Below, piece after piece: positions 12,640 through 23,852 of a stretch of DNA of 64,000 nt. Below the pieces are notes generated by a model. The model had not been told where the DNA came from, did not search any database, and worked only from the letters and a program-made list of their open reading frames with translations. The DNA is taken from assembly GCA_008973525.1 (NCBI GenBank), contig WACJ01000247.1, forward strand, positions 248,001-312,000, written 5' to 3'. A program made the translations under genes and the position numbers. This stretch comes from Stenopsyche tienmushanensis (Eukaryota > Arthropoda > Insecta > Trichoptera > Stenopsychidae). Positions within the stretch are counted from its first letter, which is position 1, and the number at the start of each line of letters is the position of its first letter.

Positions 12640-12725
12640 AATGACATGCAGGGAGCGGTCTGGGGACTCACTGAGAGGACTACACTGAGAGCGTCTTCGC
12701 TTCACGTTACACTGGTGTCAGAATC
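12640..12725 (+). mobile_element. LTR 3' end plus tRNA-Leu primer-binding site
   Basis: CTTCACGTTACA, ending at 12,711, is followed by one base and then TGGTGTCAGAAT at 12,713. The first 11-12 bases complement the 3' end of an insect tRNA-Leu (…CTTCTGACA plus CCA). No gag follows. The upstream LTR start could not be placed. Confidence 0.7.
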
Positions 12726-13629
12726 ACAGCGCATACAACACGCATCCGCAGGACAACAGAAGATTTGAACTACACAGCTTAACAACAGATAAACAGGCAA
12801 TATTGAGACTATATAAATAGACTCCACATATTTATGATAACGAATAGGCGATTTTCAGCCTAAATAATGTGCGAATATTTCACAATTATCGCAGCAGATC
12901 AGTCTTAAGTCATAACAGGGGGCAATCAAAGCGAGCCGCGCGATGATTGCCAAATGAGCATAAAAAGCAATAAAACCGAAAGCCAACAAATAACGATTAA
13001 GCATCGTTAGAGCCCATAACAATGCTACAGAATTTTGAATCGGCTGCAAAATATGAAAAAGCAATATATTTCAATTTGTTCGGACACAATGGCTTTGCGG
13101 AGTGCGTACGGCTCAAATTAAAAATGAACGAACGGCGATACAGAAAACAGAGCGCTTCTGTTGACAGCGCCATTAATTTTCTGCATTTATATTAAAAGCC
13201 ATGAATATCTAATGGCCTCGTCAAAATTTAGCGGATTTCCGCTTCACAGATCTTTGCATTGACATGGGCTTTTCATTACGCCCGACTAATGAAAAACGCC
13301 GACGGCCTTTCCGATTTCTTATTTCGACATGCAGCCCCCGATTCGTTTTTATTCGGCCTTTTATTTGCTCGGGAATAATCGAGGGATTTCCAAAGGGTTC
13401 GTTAAAGTTGTAAATTAAATTATACAACGCCGTAAATAAATTGGATCATAAATTAGTTTGTCGCGGTTTTAATCGTTCGCTTATGTGAATTTTCATTTTG
13501 GGTAACGACGAGCTTAATTTGCGCACTACCTTTTTATTGCCGCTGGCACGCCATCGACTCGCCATTATTCAAATTGGAATACATAGCCTTATTGTAATTA
13601 ATTTAAAATTTATTTTTAAATTTTATTTC
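12726..13629. other. No gene seen
   Basis: AT-rich, short frames only (at most 69 codons). Confidence 0.4.
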
Positions 13630-13715
13630 AGCTTATTAACCATAGATCACTAATTATTAGTCTCACAGACTACAGACTCGGAGCGCATTCGACATGTATG
13701 CACTCCGTCTTTCCA
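13630..13715 (-). repeat. Repeat family A (CACTAATCATTAG) copy
   Basis: CATAGATCACTAATTATTAG followed by TCTCACAGACTACAGACTC and GCATTCGACATGTATGCA. It shares this order with copies at 14.39, 15.41, 43.95, 48.77, 57.82 and 63.54 kb. Read on the minus strand it starts TGTAGTCTGTGAGACTAAT. Confidence 0.75.
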
Positions 13716-14387
13716 ATCTTTCCCCACTCCGGCCAGTATAAATAATAGTGACTTACATACAGATTTTAGACAGACTTACATGTAACCAAGATGGATATAA
13801 AATAAATTGACTAAATATTTTTAAAAGCATTTCGCTTAAATTGTTTACATGTGAATTTATTTTTGTGGCAATTTTCAAATTTCCAGGTCTCCAGCATCAA
13901 CTAGTTGTTGAATACATTATTCGTCCATACACAAACTATGCTTGTTTATCATTAAAACGATTTTTTATTCATCCAAATGCTCTTTTTGCCTCAAGCACTA
14001 CTTCATATTTTAAACAAATTTCGCAAGTTTCGTTCATACTCAATGTTATTTATGCCACTTTTTTGAACTTATTTCATCCAGCAGCAATTTTATTTATGAC
14101 ATGTTTATACTTTAAATGTTGCGATGGTGTATAGGTTGAATAATTGATATAGTCGGTGGCAGAAATATCATATTTACATCAAGACATAGTCATTCAAGTG
14201 ATCGTATGCATTATCCAGATAAGCTTCATTCAGATTTGATGAAATATTCTGTTTTACATGGATCTTTTTCCTCATTCTTAATCTAATTAATACTGTCGAG
14301 AAATAAATAATTTAGATGAAAAACTACACAAACAGTATAGAGGATATCTGTTCAATTTTTTTCCATGTTACAGAAAGATATTATAAC
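13716..14387. other. No gene seen
   Basis: A 97-codon frame at 13,841-14,134 is rich in hydrophobic residues (F, I, L, Y), but this follows from the T-rich sequence; no family resemblance. Confidence 0.4.
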
Positions 14388-14465
14388 CTTGATCACTAAT
14401 CATTAGTCTCATAGACTACAAACTTTGAACGCAATAAACATGTATGCATGGATTCCACGGATTTT
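14388..14465 (-). repeat. Repeat family A copy
   Basis: TTGATCACTAATCATTAGTC and then CATGTATGCATGG, aligning to the other family A copies with more decay. Confidence 0.65.
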
Positions 14466-14812
14466 TTAAATAGGAATTTCAGGTAACAAATACTCTGAGT
14501 GAGTAGCGAATTTAAAATTATTTTTTATTTGAGCTGTTGCAAATCTTGTCACATTTAAGTGGTTTTGCACGAATTAATGAACTGCATTAGTAAAAAAAAA
14601 TTCAGATCCAAAAAATTAGGCAACAAATGGTGAATTTTAATCCAAAAACTAACCTAAAAACCACCCTAAACTTACATGGTTAAGTTGGGTTTTTAGATTT
14701 GGCTGGATGTCGATGGATTCTCCGCCATCCTAACCTCTTAATGCCTCACTTTGCTGGGCGCGTCGTTTTTCGTCGTCTTCTATCCAAAACGCTTAGCATT
14801 CAAAACCCGCCG

Positions 14813-15172
14813 ATTCTGACACCAGTGTAACGTTGAGGCAGGGACGCTTTTGGAGGCAGAGCTCTCGGGCAGCTCCCCGACCCATGTGCTCGTCGGAATT
14901 GCTACCGTTTTTCTATCGGGCTGTGATGTTGCTGGACGAATGGATGGGAATAGACTAGCGTCGAATAGAAAGATCGACTCTCCCGACGCCCGCCAATTGC
15001 GCGAAACTACCTAACCGGCAACGGTGCAAGCGCAATGCGTATGCAGGTGAAATGTTTCCGCAGGGTCTCAAGAGATGGCGCTGTTAAAATAACACATTGC
15101 ACCTAAAGAGAGATGGAAGATGTCGTTGTTAACAGCGCTACTATGTGGGGATGGTAAATCGCTCACGTTACA
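14813..15172 (-). mobile_element. LTR with adjacent tRNA-Leu primer-binding site
   Basis: On the minus strand the block 15,172 down to 14,826 (347 bp) starts TGTAACGTGAGCG and ends CTCAACGTTACA, the TG…CA inverted tips of an LTR. One base later TGGTGTCAGAAT (14,824 to 14,813) matches the tRNA-Leu primer site. So this is a 5' LTR plus the start of the internal region in minus orientation. The rest of the element to the left is missing: no gag or pol, and no second LTR. Confidence 0.75.
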
Positions 15173-15329
15173 GTTTATATTATCGAGAGAGTCAATTAGA
15201 AAAAAATAATACTCGATCAGGGCTTCGAACTGAAGCTGATCCAAAAACCGGTAAAATCATTCCTTTTCCAATGTTTGGAACTGAACCGGAACAAGAACCG
15301 AAATGTAAAAAATAACTATAATTAAATAA

Positions 15330-15711
15330 GTATGGGTGAACATTTTTCGTATAGAAGACATTTTACGGCACTATCTAGATTTTAGCTCAAAAATTTAGAA
15401 TAATAATTAGGAGTTAACCCTAGATCACTAATCATTAGTCTCACAGACTACAGAGATGGAACGCATTCGACATGTATGCATGTTCCCGAACCTTCCTCGT
15501 CCTTTCTGCTTAGCACATGTCCGGAAATTCTGCAGAATATTGGTCAATAAATTTATTATAAATCTAGATACATTTGTAATGGCATGCAATATTTGGGAAA
15601 ATGGACAAATAGCACCAATTTGACATGGACAACTGGTTCACATCTCTGCCGCATGTTTCTGAATTACTACAATCGCCTTACAAATGAAATATTGTCCAAT
15701 TTCTGACACCA
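15330..15711 (-). mobile_element. LTR-retroelement fragment, primer site to family A terminus
   Basis: Read leftwards from TGGTGTCAGAAA at 15,711, about 280 bp of non-coding sequence leads to the family A block (TGTAGTCTGTGAGACTAAT, then GATTAGTGATCTAGGG) near 15,415-15,455, and homology continues to about 15,330. The same order and length occur in the plus orientation at 48,513-48,910, so this is a real unit. The short internal region without coding sequence resembles a TRIM-type (miniature LTR) element, but full LTR boundaries are not proven. Confidence 0.65.
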
Positions 15712-16029
15712 ATGTAACATAAGGCGGAGGCAATCTCGAGGTGTGTTGAGGTGAACAGTAGGATGGATGTAGACGGGAGTCGAATAGAAATACTCTCGTC
15801 TATTGTAGAAAAAGACTATTGACACGATCGACCGACAAATAGACGGGAGCATGTAATTTATGTATCTAATATAGAAAGTCAGCGATAAAAACCATTGAAA
15901 CGTAGAGAGTTTGTCCAAATATTGGCTGATGCTCTTACTGAGCCAAGGCAATTTGTGGAATTTCAAGCTGTAATCAGTGCAAATAATAAGTTTGTTTAGT
16001 TATTTGATGATGTTTCATTATGTTTTACT

Positions 16030-16075
16030 TTGTTAGTCTGTGAGACTAATATATAGTGACAGTGTAACTCGAAAA
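16030..16075 (+). repeat. Family A inverted terminus
   Basis: TTAGTCTGTGAGACTAATAT followed by AGTGACAGTGTAACTCG. It mirrors the family A block at 15,426-15,450 and recurs at 57,945-57,985. Confidence 0.6.
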
Positions 16076-17154
16076 TATATAAACCGATAAACCCACAACA
16101 TGATAAGATATTTTTTTAGTAACTAATCCATATGAAGGTAGTTATATATTAAGTTGGGTATGTAGTAAGGACCCTTTGAAGGGAGTCTGAGGAGAGTCTG
16201 GATTGTTTTGGTCGGAGGCGTGAGCGATGCGAGCATAAAGTCGTGCAGGGCCGGGCTTATCGGAGTATCACGGGTGAGTGGGCCGGAGCCGGGGGCGGGA
16301 GCTTCATAAAGCTGCGTCATTGTCATTTTTCGACACCCCCCTGTATTTATGTTATTCCGATATTACATGCCGCCGAGAGTTTGCAGGGGCGCTCACGACC
16401 AACTTTTCACCCGGGCACAATAGCCGCCCGTCCGGGGAGACGAATCGATATCCATCACGAGAGCTTGTCAACTCTTGGGAAACAAACTCATCGACGACTG
16501 CTTCTTGCCTCCTTTGTCAAGGGTCACATCACCATCGACGAGTATCAAAATCCACTAAACCATGACAAAGAACAGGGCTAACTTTCCAACCGGAGCTATG
16601 CTGAAAGTCGCCTACTACAGCACTTTCATGCGCAATTAATTTAAAATATTATTCTCTTGAACTCCTCCTAATAGCCGCATGCAAACATTAAATGGCTTAA
16701 TCGTACAATTCAAATCCATTTGCAATGGGAATAATTTACGTGCCAGACGACATAATACTCATTGTTATAAAAACATAAATGTACAGAAATTTTAATCAAA
16801 TGCCCAAGACAACACCCGCAGACGAAGAATTCGACTTTCATTGACTTCTAACGCGGGGAACATGAAATATGGACGCATTCGCCAAATTAAAGAGGTGAAT
16901 GTGCAAAAAATCACCCCCAAGAAAAACAAAGCATTATAAACGCGTTCAAGTTGACTTTCGCCCGGGGGAAGGTCGAAAAATAAATCCTGGAAAATGTATG
17001 AAAATACGAAGTCCCTATTTGATGAAATACTGTCTTGTCATTTGTATCATTTTATAGTAGTTTATCGAATATTTCAACAATATTTTAACAATATATTTAA
17101 ACAATGAATGTTAAAAGATTAGATATTTAGCTATTTATTTTATCATATATGTCA
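16076..17154. other. No gene seen
   Basis: Frames of 67-112 codons near 16,120-16,580 overlap one another on both strands in a GC-richer patch and have no known domain. Confidence 0.4.
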
Positions 17155-17356
17155 AGGGGACTGTGTATTTAAATGAAAAATAGTGTTTTAGTGACAAAAT
17201 TAAGTTTTTTTTAAAAATAATATTCTGCTTATACTCATATTCTTATTCTGGAATCTCAATTAAATCATGTAATATTGTTCAAATAATCATTCCTATAGTC
17301 ATCGCTTTAATTAAGTTAATTTGAAGCAACTACACCAGGGAACTGTTTTTGAATAC
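17155..17356 (+). repeat. Repeat family C (GGGACTGT…CAGGGAACTG)
   Basis: Begins AGGGGACTGTGTATTT and ends ACCAGGGAACTGTTTTTGA, with an AT-rich interior of ~170 bp. Three other copies share both ends: 63,800-63,938 (plus), 44,941-45,112 and 46,788-46,952 (minus). The two ends are similar in direct, not inverted, orientation. Class unknown. Confidence 0.7.
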
Positions 17357-17504
17357 TATAAATATGTTTTAAATTGATAGTGTACGCTGAGCACAGCAAG
17401 ATTAGGTAAACATCTTTTACTTTTGAAACCAAGCCCAAAGTTTGATATCAACATTAAACGTTAGTCATCTCAAATCATCTTTCAATATTAACAAACATGT
17501 TAAT

Positions 17505-17745
17505 AGACCATGCCAGAAATGGCGAAGAAAATCCATAAAATACATCGCATATTGACTGAAAATTTGCATACGAGAAAGCTGTGCGCAAGATGGGTGCCGC
17601 GTTTGCTCGCAATGGAACAGGAACAGCTTCGGATGAATATTTCAATCGAGAGTTTGACGATGTTTCACAACAATAAAGCCGAGTTTTTGCGTCGATTCAT
17701 AACCATGGATGAAACATGGGCTCATCACTTGTTGACTTGTTGAGA
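17505..17745 (+). pseudogene. mariner transposase fragment
   Basis: The translation contains RKLCARWVPRLL, then EQEQLRMNISIE, then NNKAEFLRRFITMDETWAHH, ending at TGA 17,741-17,743. In mariners this order spans the end of the DNA-binding region to the first catalytic aspartate (in MDETW). Only ~75 residues remain of ~345; both flanks are non-coding. Confidence 0.85.
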
Positions 17746-19044
17746 AATAAATATATTTTTACTTCTGGGACTAATAAGCACGTGCCGCAAGAACTACGGC
17801 AAGCCAATGTTTATAGATAATGCTTAATTTATAATACTGTTCAAATGATACACGATTTATTAGTACGCTATGAATAGAAATTTCGAGCTTTGTGGCAGCG
17901 TTTTAGAGGGTGAGAGATTATGGAAGTGGGATCCCTCAACCTCGGCTAATAGAGTGATCAATCAGACGATTGGCCGATAATGACAACGCCAATTCGAACC
18001 CCGGCGAACATAAACCTTTCCCCGGGATTATGAGCTTATTTGAAAGGCCGACGGCAGGACTGTTCGCAGACGAGCAACGACCCGACGGGACCTCCCGACA
18101 AAGGACTGCCGGGCACAAATGCAAAGGATAACACGCACCGCATTAAGAGATTATTTTTTGCGTCTTAATGGAGTCTGAGAGTCTTAGAGGGCGAGGGCCG
18201 ATATCCTCGGACATGCCCTGCCCGAAGCTTCGCCGGAGCGGAAAATAAATATTTTCATCCGCATTTCAAGTTCATGGGGGATTCATGTCACAAATAATGG
18301 AGATCGCTAAAAGATAAAATAAGCCGGGGGATAAATCGTAATATAAAAAGTAAACGAAGCAATCTGCGGAGTGCAGGCGGGGCGGTTGAGAGGAGAGCTT
18401 CGGACAGACAGACATACAGTTATAATCCAATATATATGAGAAGCCGATGAAATCGTCCCCGGCGCGAGTGCTCATGACATTTCCACCTAAAATATCGGCC
18501 GTTTAACCATTTATGTTTTCTGCTGTTTTCCTTGGCTTTTTTCATTTTCCTGTGTCTGAGGGCGCCGCCGCTTTATTGGACTTTAACGATTTAATATATG
18601 TGCTCCAGTTGTGCCGGGGAGCTTTAAAACATTCGCTCCTGCGGCCGCATTTATTCCCTGCTTTATTTCCATGGCACTGACTATCCATTTTCTCGAATTG
18701 ACATCCCTTACTAAAATGCGTTCATCGAAAATCTAACATAAAATGATCATTTTGTTAAAAAATAGACTGCGCGCGCACGCAAATTTGCATAAAAAAACAC
18801 CTCATCAGGCATAAATTTAATCTTTAATAAAAACACATTCATTTATAGATGGAAATACACAGACGTCAATTATTAATTGATTACACTGTTATAGCCACTA
18901 AGCATAAAAAACATTATTCACGTTTTAACCGGGTTTAAATATAGGAAAGTCTATTTTTTTTTCATCCAATTTTTATCCTCAGCGTACAAAAATAGAAGGA
19001 TTTTCTTTATTGATAATAAATAACTGCAAGAACATTTTTCATGA
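17746..19044. other. No gene seen
   Basis: Mixed composition. GC-richer near 18,000-18,250 and 18,540-18,660. Positions 17,915-17,935 carry a weak, partial match to the tRNA-Leu primer motif (GGAAGTGGGATCC). No frame has a recognisable product. Confidence 0.4.
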
Positions 19045-19115
19045 AGGAGTCGTCGGATAGCCTTAGATCCGGGAAGACGTTCTTCCCGCGGCCAGATCTG
19101 TTTCTTTCGGTATCA
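19045..19115 (+). repeat. Hairpin module with AATAAA (LTR-like)
   Basis: GTCGTCGGATAGCCTTAG is followed by a hairpin (GGGAAG, loop ACGTT, CTTCCC at 19,072-19,088) and then by AATAAATAATTA. The same order is at 29,868-29,935 (plus) and, in the minus orientation, at 40,270-40,345 and 29,700-29,775. A stem-loop upstream of a polyadenylation signal fits the R region of an LTR. Confidence 0.6.
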
Positions 19116-19223
19116 ATAAATAATTAAGTCACGACATGCGTTGAGATTGGACAAAGAGCTATTTAATGGTATAATTGAACACTTTAAGACAGAGTTACCT
19201 TTTACACAGAGTCCTCATGCTCC

Positions 19224-20079
19224 TTAAGGTGTCCCATAAGTTTCTTTCGTTTTCATATTAAGAAAAAAAAATAAACAATAATTTGTGTTACATCAAAATT
19301 TATTGAATAATATATAATAAATTCTGTTCTATTACCTTTCTTCATCTCTCTAGAAGCCTTTTAGCAGGTTTATAGGCAAAATATTGATCAAGGTACATTT
19401 TTATATCATTTTTTGAATTAAATTTTTACCACCTAAAAAATTTTTCAATGAAAGAAATAAATAATAATCTGAAGGGGCAATATCCGGAGAGTATGGAGGA
19501 TGAGGTAAAACATCCCAGTCAAATGATAATAATTTATTTCTGACGAGCAAATTCGCTAATATGGCCGTTTTCTGGCAATTGCATCCTTTAGATTGTCTAG
19601 TTGGAAACAATATTTGGTTGAATTGATCGTTTTACCTTGCTGAAGTAGCTCATAATAAACTACCCCCTTCCAGTCCCACCAAATCCATAGCAATACTTTT
19701 TTTGGATGTAGACCAGATTTGGCTACAGTTAAAGCTTCTGTAGCCTTGATCCAAGACCGTTTACGTTGGATATTCTCATAGAGTATCCAACTTTCATCTC
19801 CAGTGATAAGTCTCTTCAAAAAAGGTTGGCTATTATGTCATTGGAGAAGAAGATCGCATGTTGAAATACGCTGAAGTTTATTTGAGTCAGTCAGTTCATG
19901 AGGAAGCCACACATCTGAACGATTGATGTAGCCCAATTTTGTAAGATGATTATGGACGGATTTTCGTAGAATTTCTAACATGTTAGCTATTTCGCGAACA
20001 GCATATCGCAGGTTTTCTTCAACCATGACTATGATTAGATCTGTGTTCATTTGCGAAAGAAACTTATGGGACAACCTCA
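19224..20079 (-). mobile_element. mariner, internally deleted copy 1
   Basis: Terminal inverted repeats: GGTGTCCCATAAGTTTCTTT at the left and its mirror GAAACTTATGGGACAACC at the right. TA flanks the right end (20,080-20,081); the left TA is mutated. At ~856 bp it is shorter than the ~1.3 kb of an intact mariner. The coding remnant is on the minus strand. The right terminal repeat is joined directly to the middle of the transposase DNA-binding region, and the identical junction is found in copy 2 at 27.34-28.16 kb. Confidence 0.92.
19400..20055 (-). pseudogene. mariner transposase pseudogene (copy 1)
   Basis: The product starts at MNTDLIIVMVEEN, lacking roughly the first 70-80 residues of a mariner transposase. 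It continues with an HTH-like segment (REIANMLEILRKSVHNHL), then LPHELTDSNKLQ, a TGA at 19,838-19,840 in place of arginine, then the first catalytic aspartate in ITGDESWI, then LLWIWWDWKGVVYYELL. The segment with the second aspartate (HHDNAKP) is deleted near 19,555. The third-aspartate region YSPDIAPSDYYLF is intact (near 19,470-19,510). It cannot encode an active enzyme. Confidence 0.9.
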
Positions 20080-20081
20080 TA

Positions 20082-20151
20082 TAACTGGGCTACCCCAGCA
20101 GCGTTTGATGAGCAAACCGTTGACGATTACCCGGTGGTGCCAGAAGTGGGA
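20082..20151 (+). mobile_element. LTR tail and tRNA-Leu primer-binding site
   Basis: TGGTGCCAGAAGTGGGA at 20,135-20,151 matches the 17-base tRNA-Leu primer-site consensus at 16 positions. The sequence just upstream would be the LTR end, but it abuts the mariner at 20,079, so the LTR is cut off. Confidence 0.6.
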
Positions 20152-20224
20152 CACATTTTGCCCACGCTACAATATATCCTTTATATAACACACCTTGTCA
20201 TTTTTATTGCACATGTTACAAAAA

Positions 20225-20470
20225 TATAAGTTGATGATACGCAATCGTTTACATTTGTTAATAGGCTTATATAGGAGTTACTGGGCTTGTATCCGAGAAG
20301 GTTTTTATATTAGCACAATCATTTTTTGCGTGTGGAATTTGTTTTGCGAGATGTTTAATGGAAGTACCATGTTGACGCATATTGCTCTGGTGAAATGAAT
20401 CGGGGCTGCGGGGAGAGGAAGGATGCGCGCGCAATACGGCGGTTGAACTTCGCTCACGGGAGAGAGAGGC
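20225..20470 (+). repeat. Repeat family D, downstream part
   Basis: TTATATTAGCACAATCATTT, then GTTTTGCGAGATG, then GACGCATATTGCTCTGGTGA align to 55,480-55,640. The more 5' core of family D is at 45.4, 55.4 and 60.4 kb. Confidence 0.65.
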
Positions 20471-21499
20471 CCAGTCGATCTTCGAGGCGAAACGTGTGAC
20501 CCACAACATCATCGGATGCGTTATAAATGCAGATAGTGTAAATGACTTTCCTTCTCTTTCCGACTAATTGTCGTTTGGAGTTACATTTTTCGTAATGTTT
20601 GGGTAAATTTGTCCTGTTGCGCCTATAGAAGTTTACATAATAAACCTATGCAGTCCGACAATATTAAAAAATAAATCAATTAACGCCGGTGTCATTCGAA
20701 GCATTAAATGAGTGAATTTAAAAAGCAGATTAGTTGCTACATAAAAAACGTTTGCGTCAGAAAAGTAGTAAATTAGCTCATAAGCTGGAGCATTCGGAAA
20801 TTGTTCAAGGAACGCTTTCAAAGGCATTTTCTGCGCAGGAGAATTTTTTTAAATACGGCGAAGCCTGTAAAAATAAGAATGGTCGTGGAAAATCTGCACA
20901 TAACCAACCGAGAGAATGGAAACGGAAATAAAATACTCGAGCATTGTGTTGCGCCCTCCGCTCCGGGGGAATATTTCCCTGTTTGGGAGGATCGCGAATG
21001 CCTTTTTATTTTCCATTTAGTTTGGGTTAGGCGGCACTTTTCTTTCCGCTTTAACATGAAAATATATATTTTTTCAGTTAAATGAAACCGAAATAAGCCC
21101 GAAACGGCAGACATCATGAGAGCAACTCCGTTGTGTATTGCCCCAAGGTTGCCAGACAGCCATGAAAAATCGCGTAAATCGGGCGTAGCACTTATATTCG
21201 AGACAATATGTATTTGGAGGTGAAGATCGGTGTCTCTGGATGACACCCCCACAACGTCTGTTGGATTACGTGTCTGACAGTTGGAGTCGGTTCAGCCAGT
21301 CTGACCGCATCGGACAACTTCCAGACGGCCTGTCTCCAACGGGCTTACGTCTCCGACGGAGTCTTGATAGATTACCTTAGAGCTTTCGACAAAATTCGAA
21401 CAAAAGCTCATCAATACGAACGAAGGTCAAACTGGATTACGCGAGGAAACGCCCAAAAAAGCGTCAAAACACCCAAAGTTATGATGTACAAATTTAATA
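20471..21499. other. No gene seen
   Basis: A 144-codon minus-strand frame (20,818-21,252) overlaps two plus-strand frames of 65 and 94 codons. Its composition is unremarkable and no motif is recognised. Confidence 0.4.
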
Positions 21500-21585
21500 A
21501 AACTGCATAATTTGGGTCGACAACATGTTACGTGGTGCGAAGTGCGAAGAACAAGTGCGAAATGACCGCCATGTGGTCGGTTTTC
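21500..21585 (+). pseudogene. Possible small mariner scrap
   Basis: CGACAACATGTTACG and, 25 bases later, ACAAGTGCGAAATGACCGCC match two words of the mariner pseudogene at 25.41-25.69 kb in the same order but much closer together, as if the middle were deleted. The conceptual product has RQHVT and WCEV. Weak but consistent. Confidence 0.35.
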
Positions 21586-21689
21586 AATATTTAAATAATG
21601 ACTTTTAGATCAACACATGATCATGAGATGGCGAAGACCAAATCGGGTCATAATCCACAGGCAACAGGTATCATAAATTGACAATATGA

Positions 21690-21875
21690 ATTGTAAAGGG
21701 TATTTCAATGAAGACGCTCAAAATTTATTAGGGTATTGCGACCATGTTGTTAAAGCAACATCCATAAAATTGATTGTAAATTATTTAATAGTGCATGGCA
21801 AATCATCATGAAATAGCATTAAATAATGCGTGCAAATTATCAAATTTTATTTTCAAAAATCATGTTAGCATGCAT
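21690..21875 (+). repeat. ~180-bp dispersed repeat, pair with 38.37 kb
   Basis: GGTATTTCAATGAAGACGCT, then CCATGTTGTTAAAG, then ATTGTAAATTATT, then GCATGGCAAAT. Positions 38,365-38,540 share the same order in the same orientation. The leading CTTTCAATAAG-type end also occurs in both arms of the palindrome at 29,095-29,146. Possibly a transposon terminus. Confidence 0.6.
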
Positions 21876-23852
21876 GAGGGCATGTTTGAGATTATGCGAT
21901 TTAACGCATTTAATCTTGTTCCTTCGCAGCTATCTCAAATCAAAGGTCTATCCGTATAAATCGCAAACAATTGATGCCATAAAAGTCAACATTATGAATG
22001 CCATCCAGCAAATTCAGCCAGATTTATGCGACAAATCGACGAAAATTGAACCTCGCGAAAATGTATCACTGAGCCAAATAACGGCAAATATTAGAACAAT
22101 TTTATATTTTATATTTAATGCCATAAAATATTCTTTTAAATAAAATTTAAATTGTGCGAATATCTTGCATATAACTTGTTTTATTTGGATTTAAAGATAG
22201 AGCGCCTTTATTGAAATATTCAATAGCAATGTATTTAAGCTTTTATTGCGCAAAACTTTTGAACCGAATTTACAATACGTGTTTTATTTTGAGAAAAAAA
22301 AGGATATACATGTTCCGAATTCCATACAAATTTAAAATGGGATGCAACGATAGGTGAAGTCCACAATTGGCAGACGGGAGAAGAATCGCCTCCCCCGAGT
22401 GAAGTCAATTATTTTATTCAACAGTCTGCCGAAAAATTATCATTTATTGGCCCATTATTTTTTACTATCGCAATTTTAAATCAAATTTATTACACAATGG
22501 AATCATTGAGCATCGCATGAGTTGGGATTTAATGACCGCTTACATTTGGTAAAGTGTCATCCAAAAGTGACGCTTAGATGTCAACACTATATAATGTTTA
22601 CATATGACGTTATTTTAAATTATATAAGCCATTTTGTGTCTATTTCAAGCAAAAAGTCTAGGCGTTGGTTACATTTGAATGACTTTATAAAATATTTGGA
22701 ATGAAGTTATAACGTCCTGTATAATCGACCGAAGGGATGAAATGAAATTGTATCGTTATACGTCGTAACATTAACAATATCCTTCCTCGACGAGCAAATG
22801 TTAACTGGATAACTGCCGGTGAAACAACCCTTAACGAGGCCTGCGGGACGATTCTATAGTTTTTGTAACTTTTCTCTTTTATTGTTTTCACCGAAAACTG
22901 CCGGAAAATTCAATATTATAGGCCCTGCATTCGAATAAATGCCGAATGAAATTTGATAAAAGCTTAAAAAAAATACTTATCCTGAGTCATTTCAGATTGG
23001 AAGTAAGCGATTGTTACCTGTAACAAAATAAAAAATAATTATTGTAGAATTGCACAATGAAATTTTTACAAATGCTTATCAGTTTGTTGCAAAAAAAAAA
23101 ACATATTTTTGATAAAAAATTTAATCTAATTTTGTACAAAAAACGTGTGAAATATTTATTAAAATAGGGGTGCGATAATGGGAGCAATGCTGCGGTAACC
23201 ACATCGCCATTATGAAAAATGTGAGGCTGAAATTTGGTCTGGCGGAAGGAAAAACAGATACAAAAGGCCATCCTTCAGGGCCATTCCCAAATATCTCAGC
23301 GAGATTGCGAGCTTAAGTCGGGCTCATTACCCGGCCCTCATAACGGCCTCGTCGATCCAGGACTCTCCCCCTCTTCCCGTGATATATCGACACTAAATCA
23401 TAATGCCCTATTACTCTTTGTTCCTAGCCGCCAGCTAAAACACACAGATTTTTCACGGGGGCATCGAAAACCAGACCTGGATGCATCCCGTATTTTAGCT
23501 GTAGTATGTATACCTCGGCGTCCGATATAAAATTAAAGACATGAATTGATGCTGTTAAACTATTCATTGATGCGTTTAATATATAATGTGTTCAAATAAA
23601 TCATCAAAGGGACGTATTGTTATTATTAACGGTTCGATAGAGTTCACTGTGGGTCCGATATTATTCCAATTCGCTTCAATTCCATCATATCCTATTCAGT
23701 ATATATTTGATTTATTTTCTTGGTCTCTTTGTAAAAACATTTTACATGAGCCTCGTATTAATTCGTTGATGGGTAATCGCGCATATATGCGTTCGAATTC
23801 GAGGGACTGCGCGAAACTGTGAATCGAAAATAAGATGGACAGTGTCTGCTGT
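21876..23852. other. No gene seen
   Basis: AT-rich with a GC-richer island near 23,270-23,480. Frames of up to 105 codons show no known domain. Confidence 0.4.

Noticed and set aside
17975..18010. AATTCGAACCCCGG, resembling a complemented tRNA B box
   Set aside because: No acceptor or anticodon stem can be drawn around it, and there is no A-tail or target duplication for a SINE.
20818..21252. 144-codon minus-strand frame
   Set aside because: Overlaps two plus-strand frames, no family resemblance, and a composition expected from the underlying purine/pyrimidine bias.
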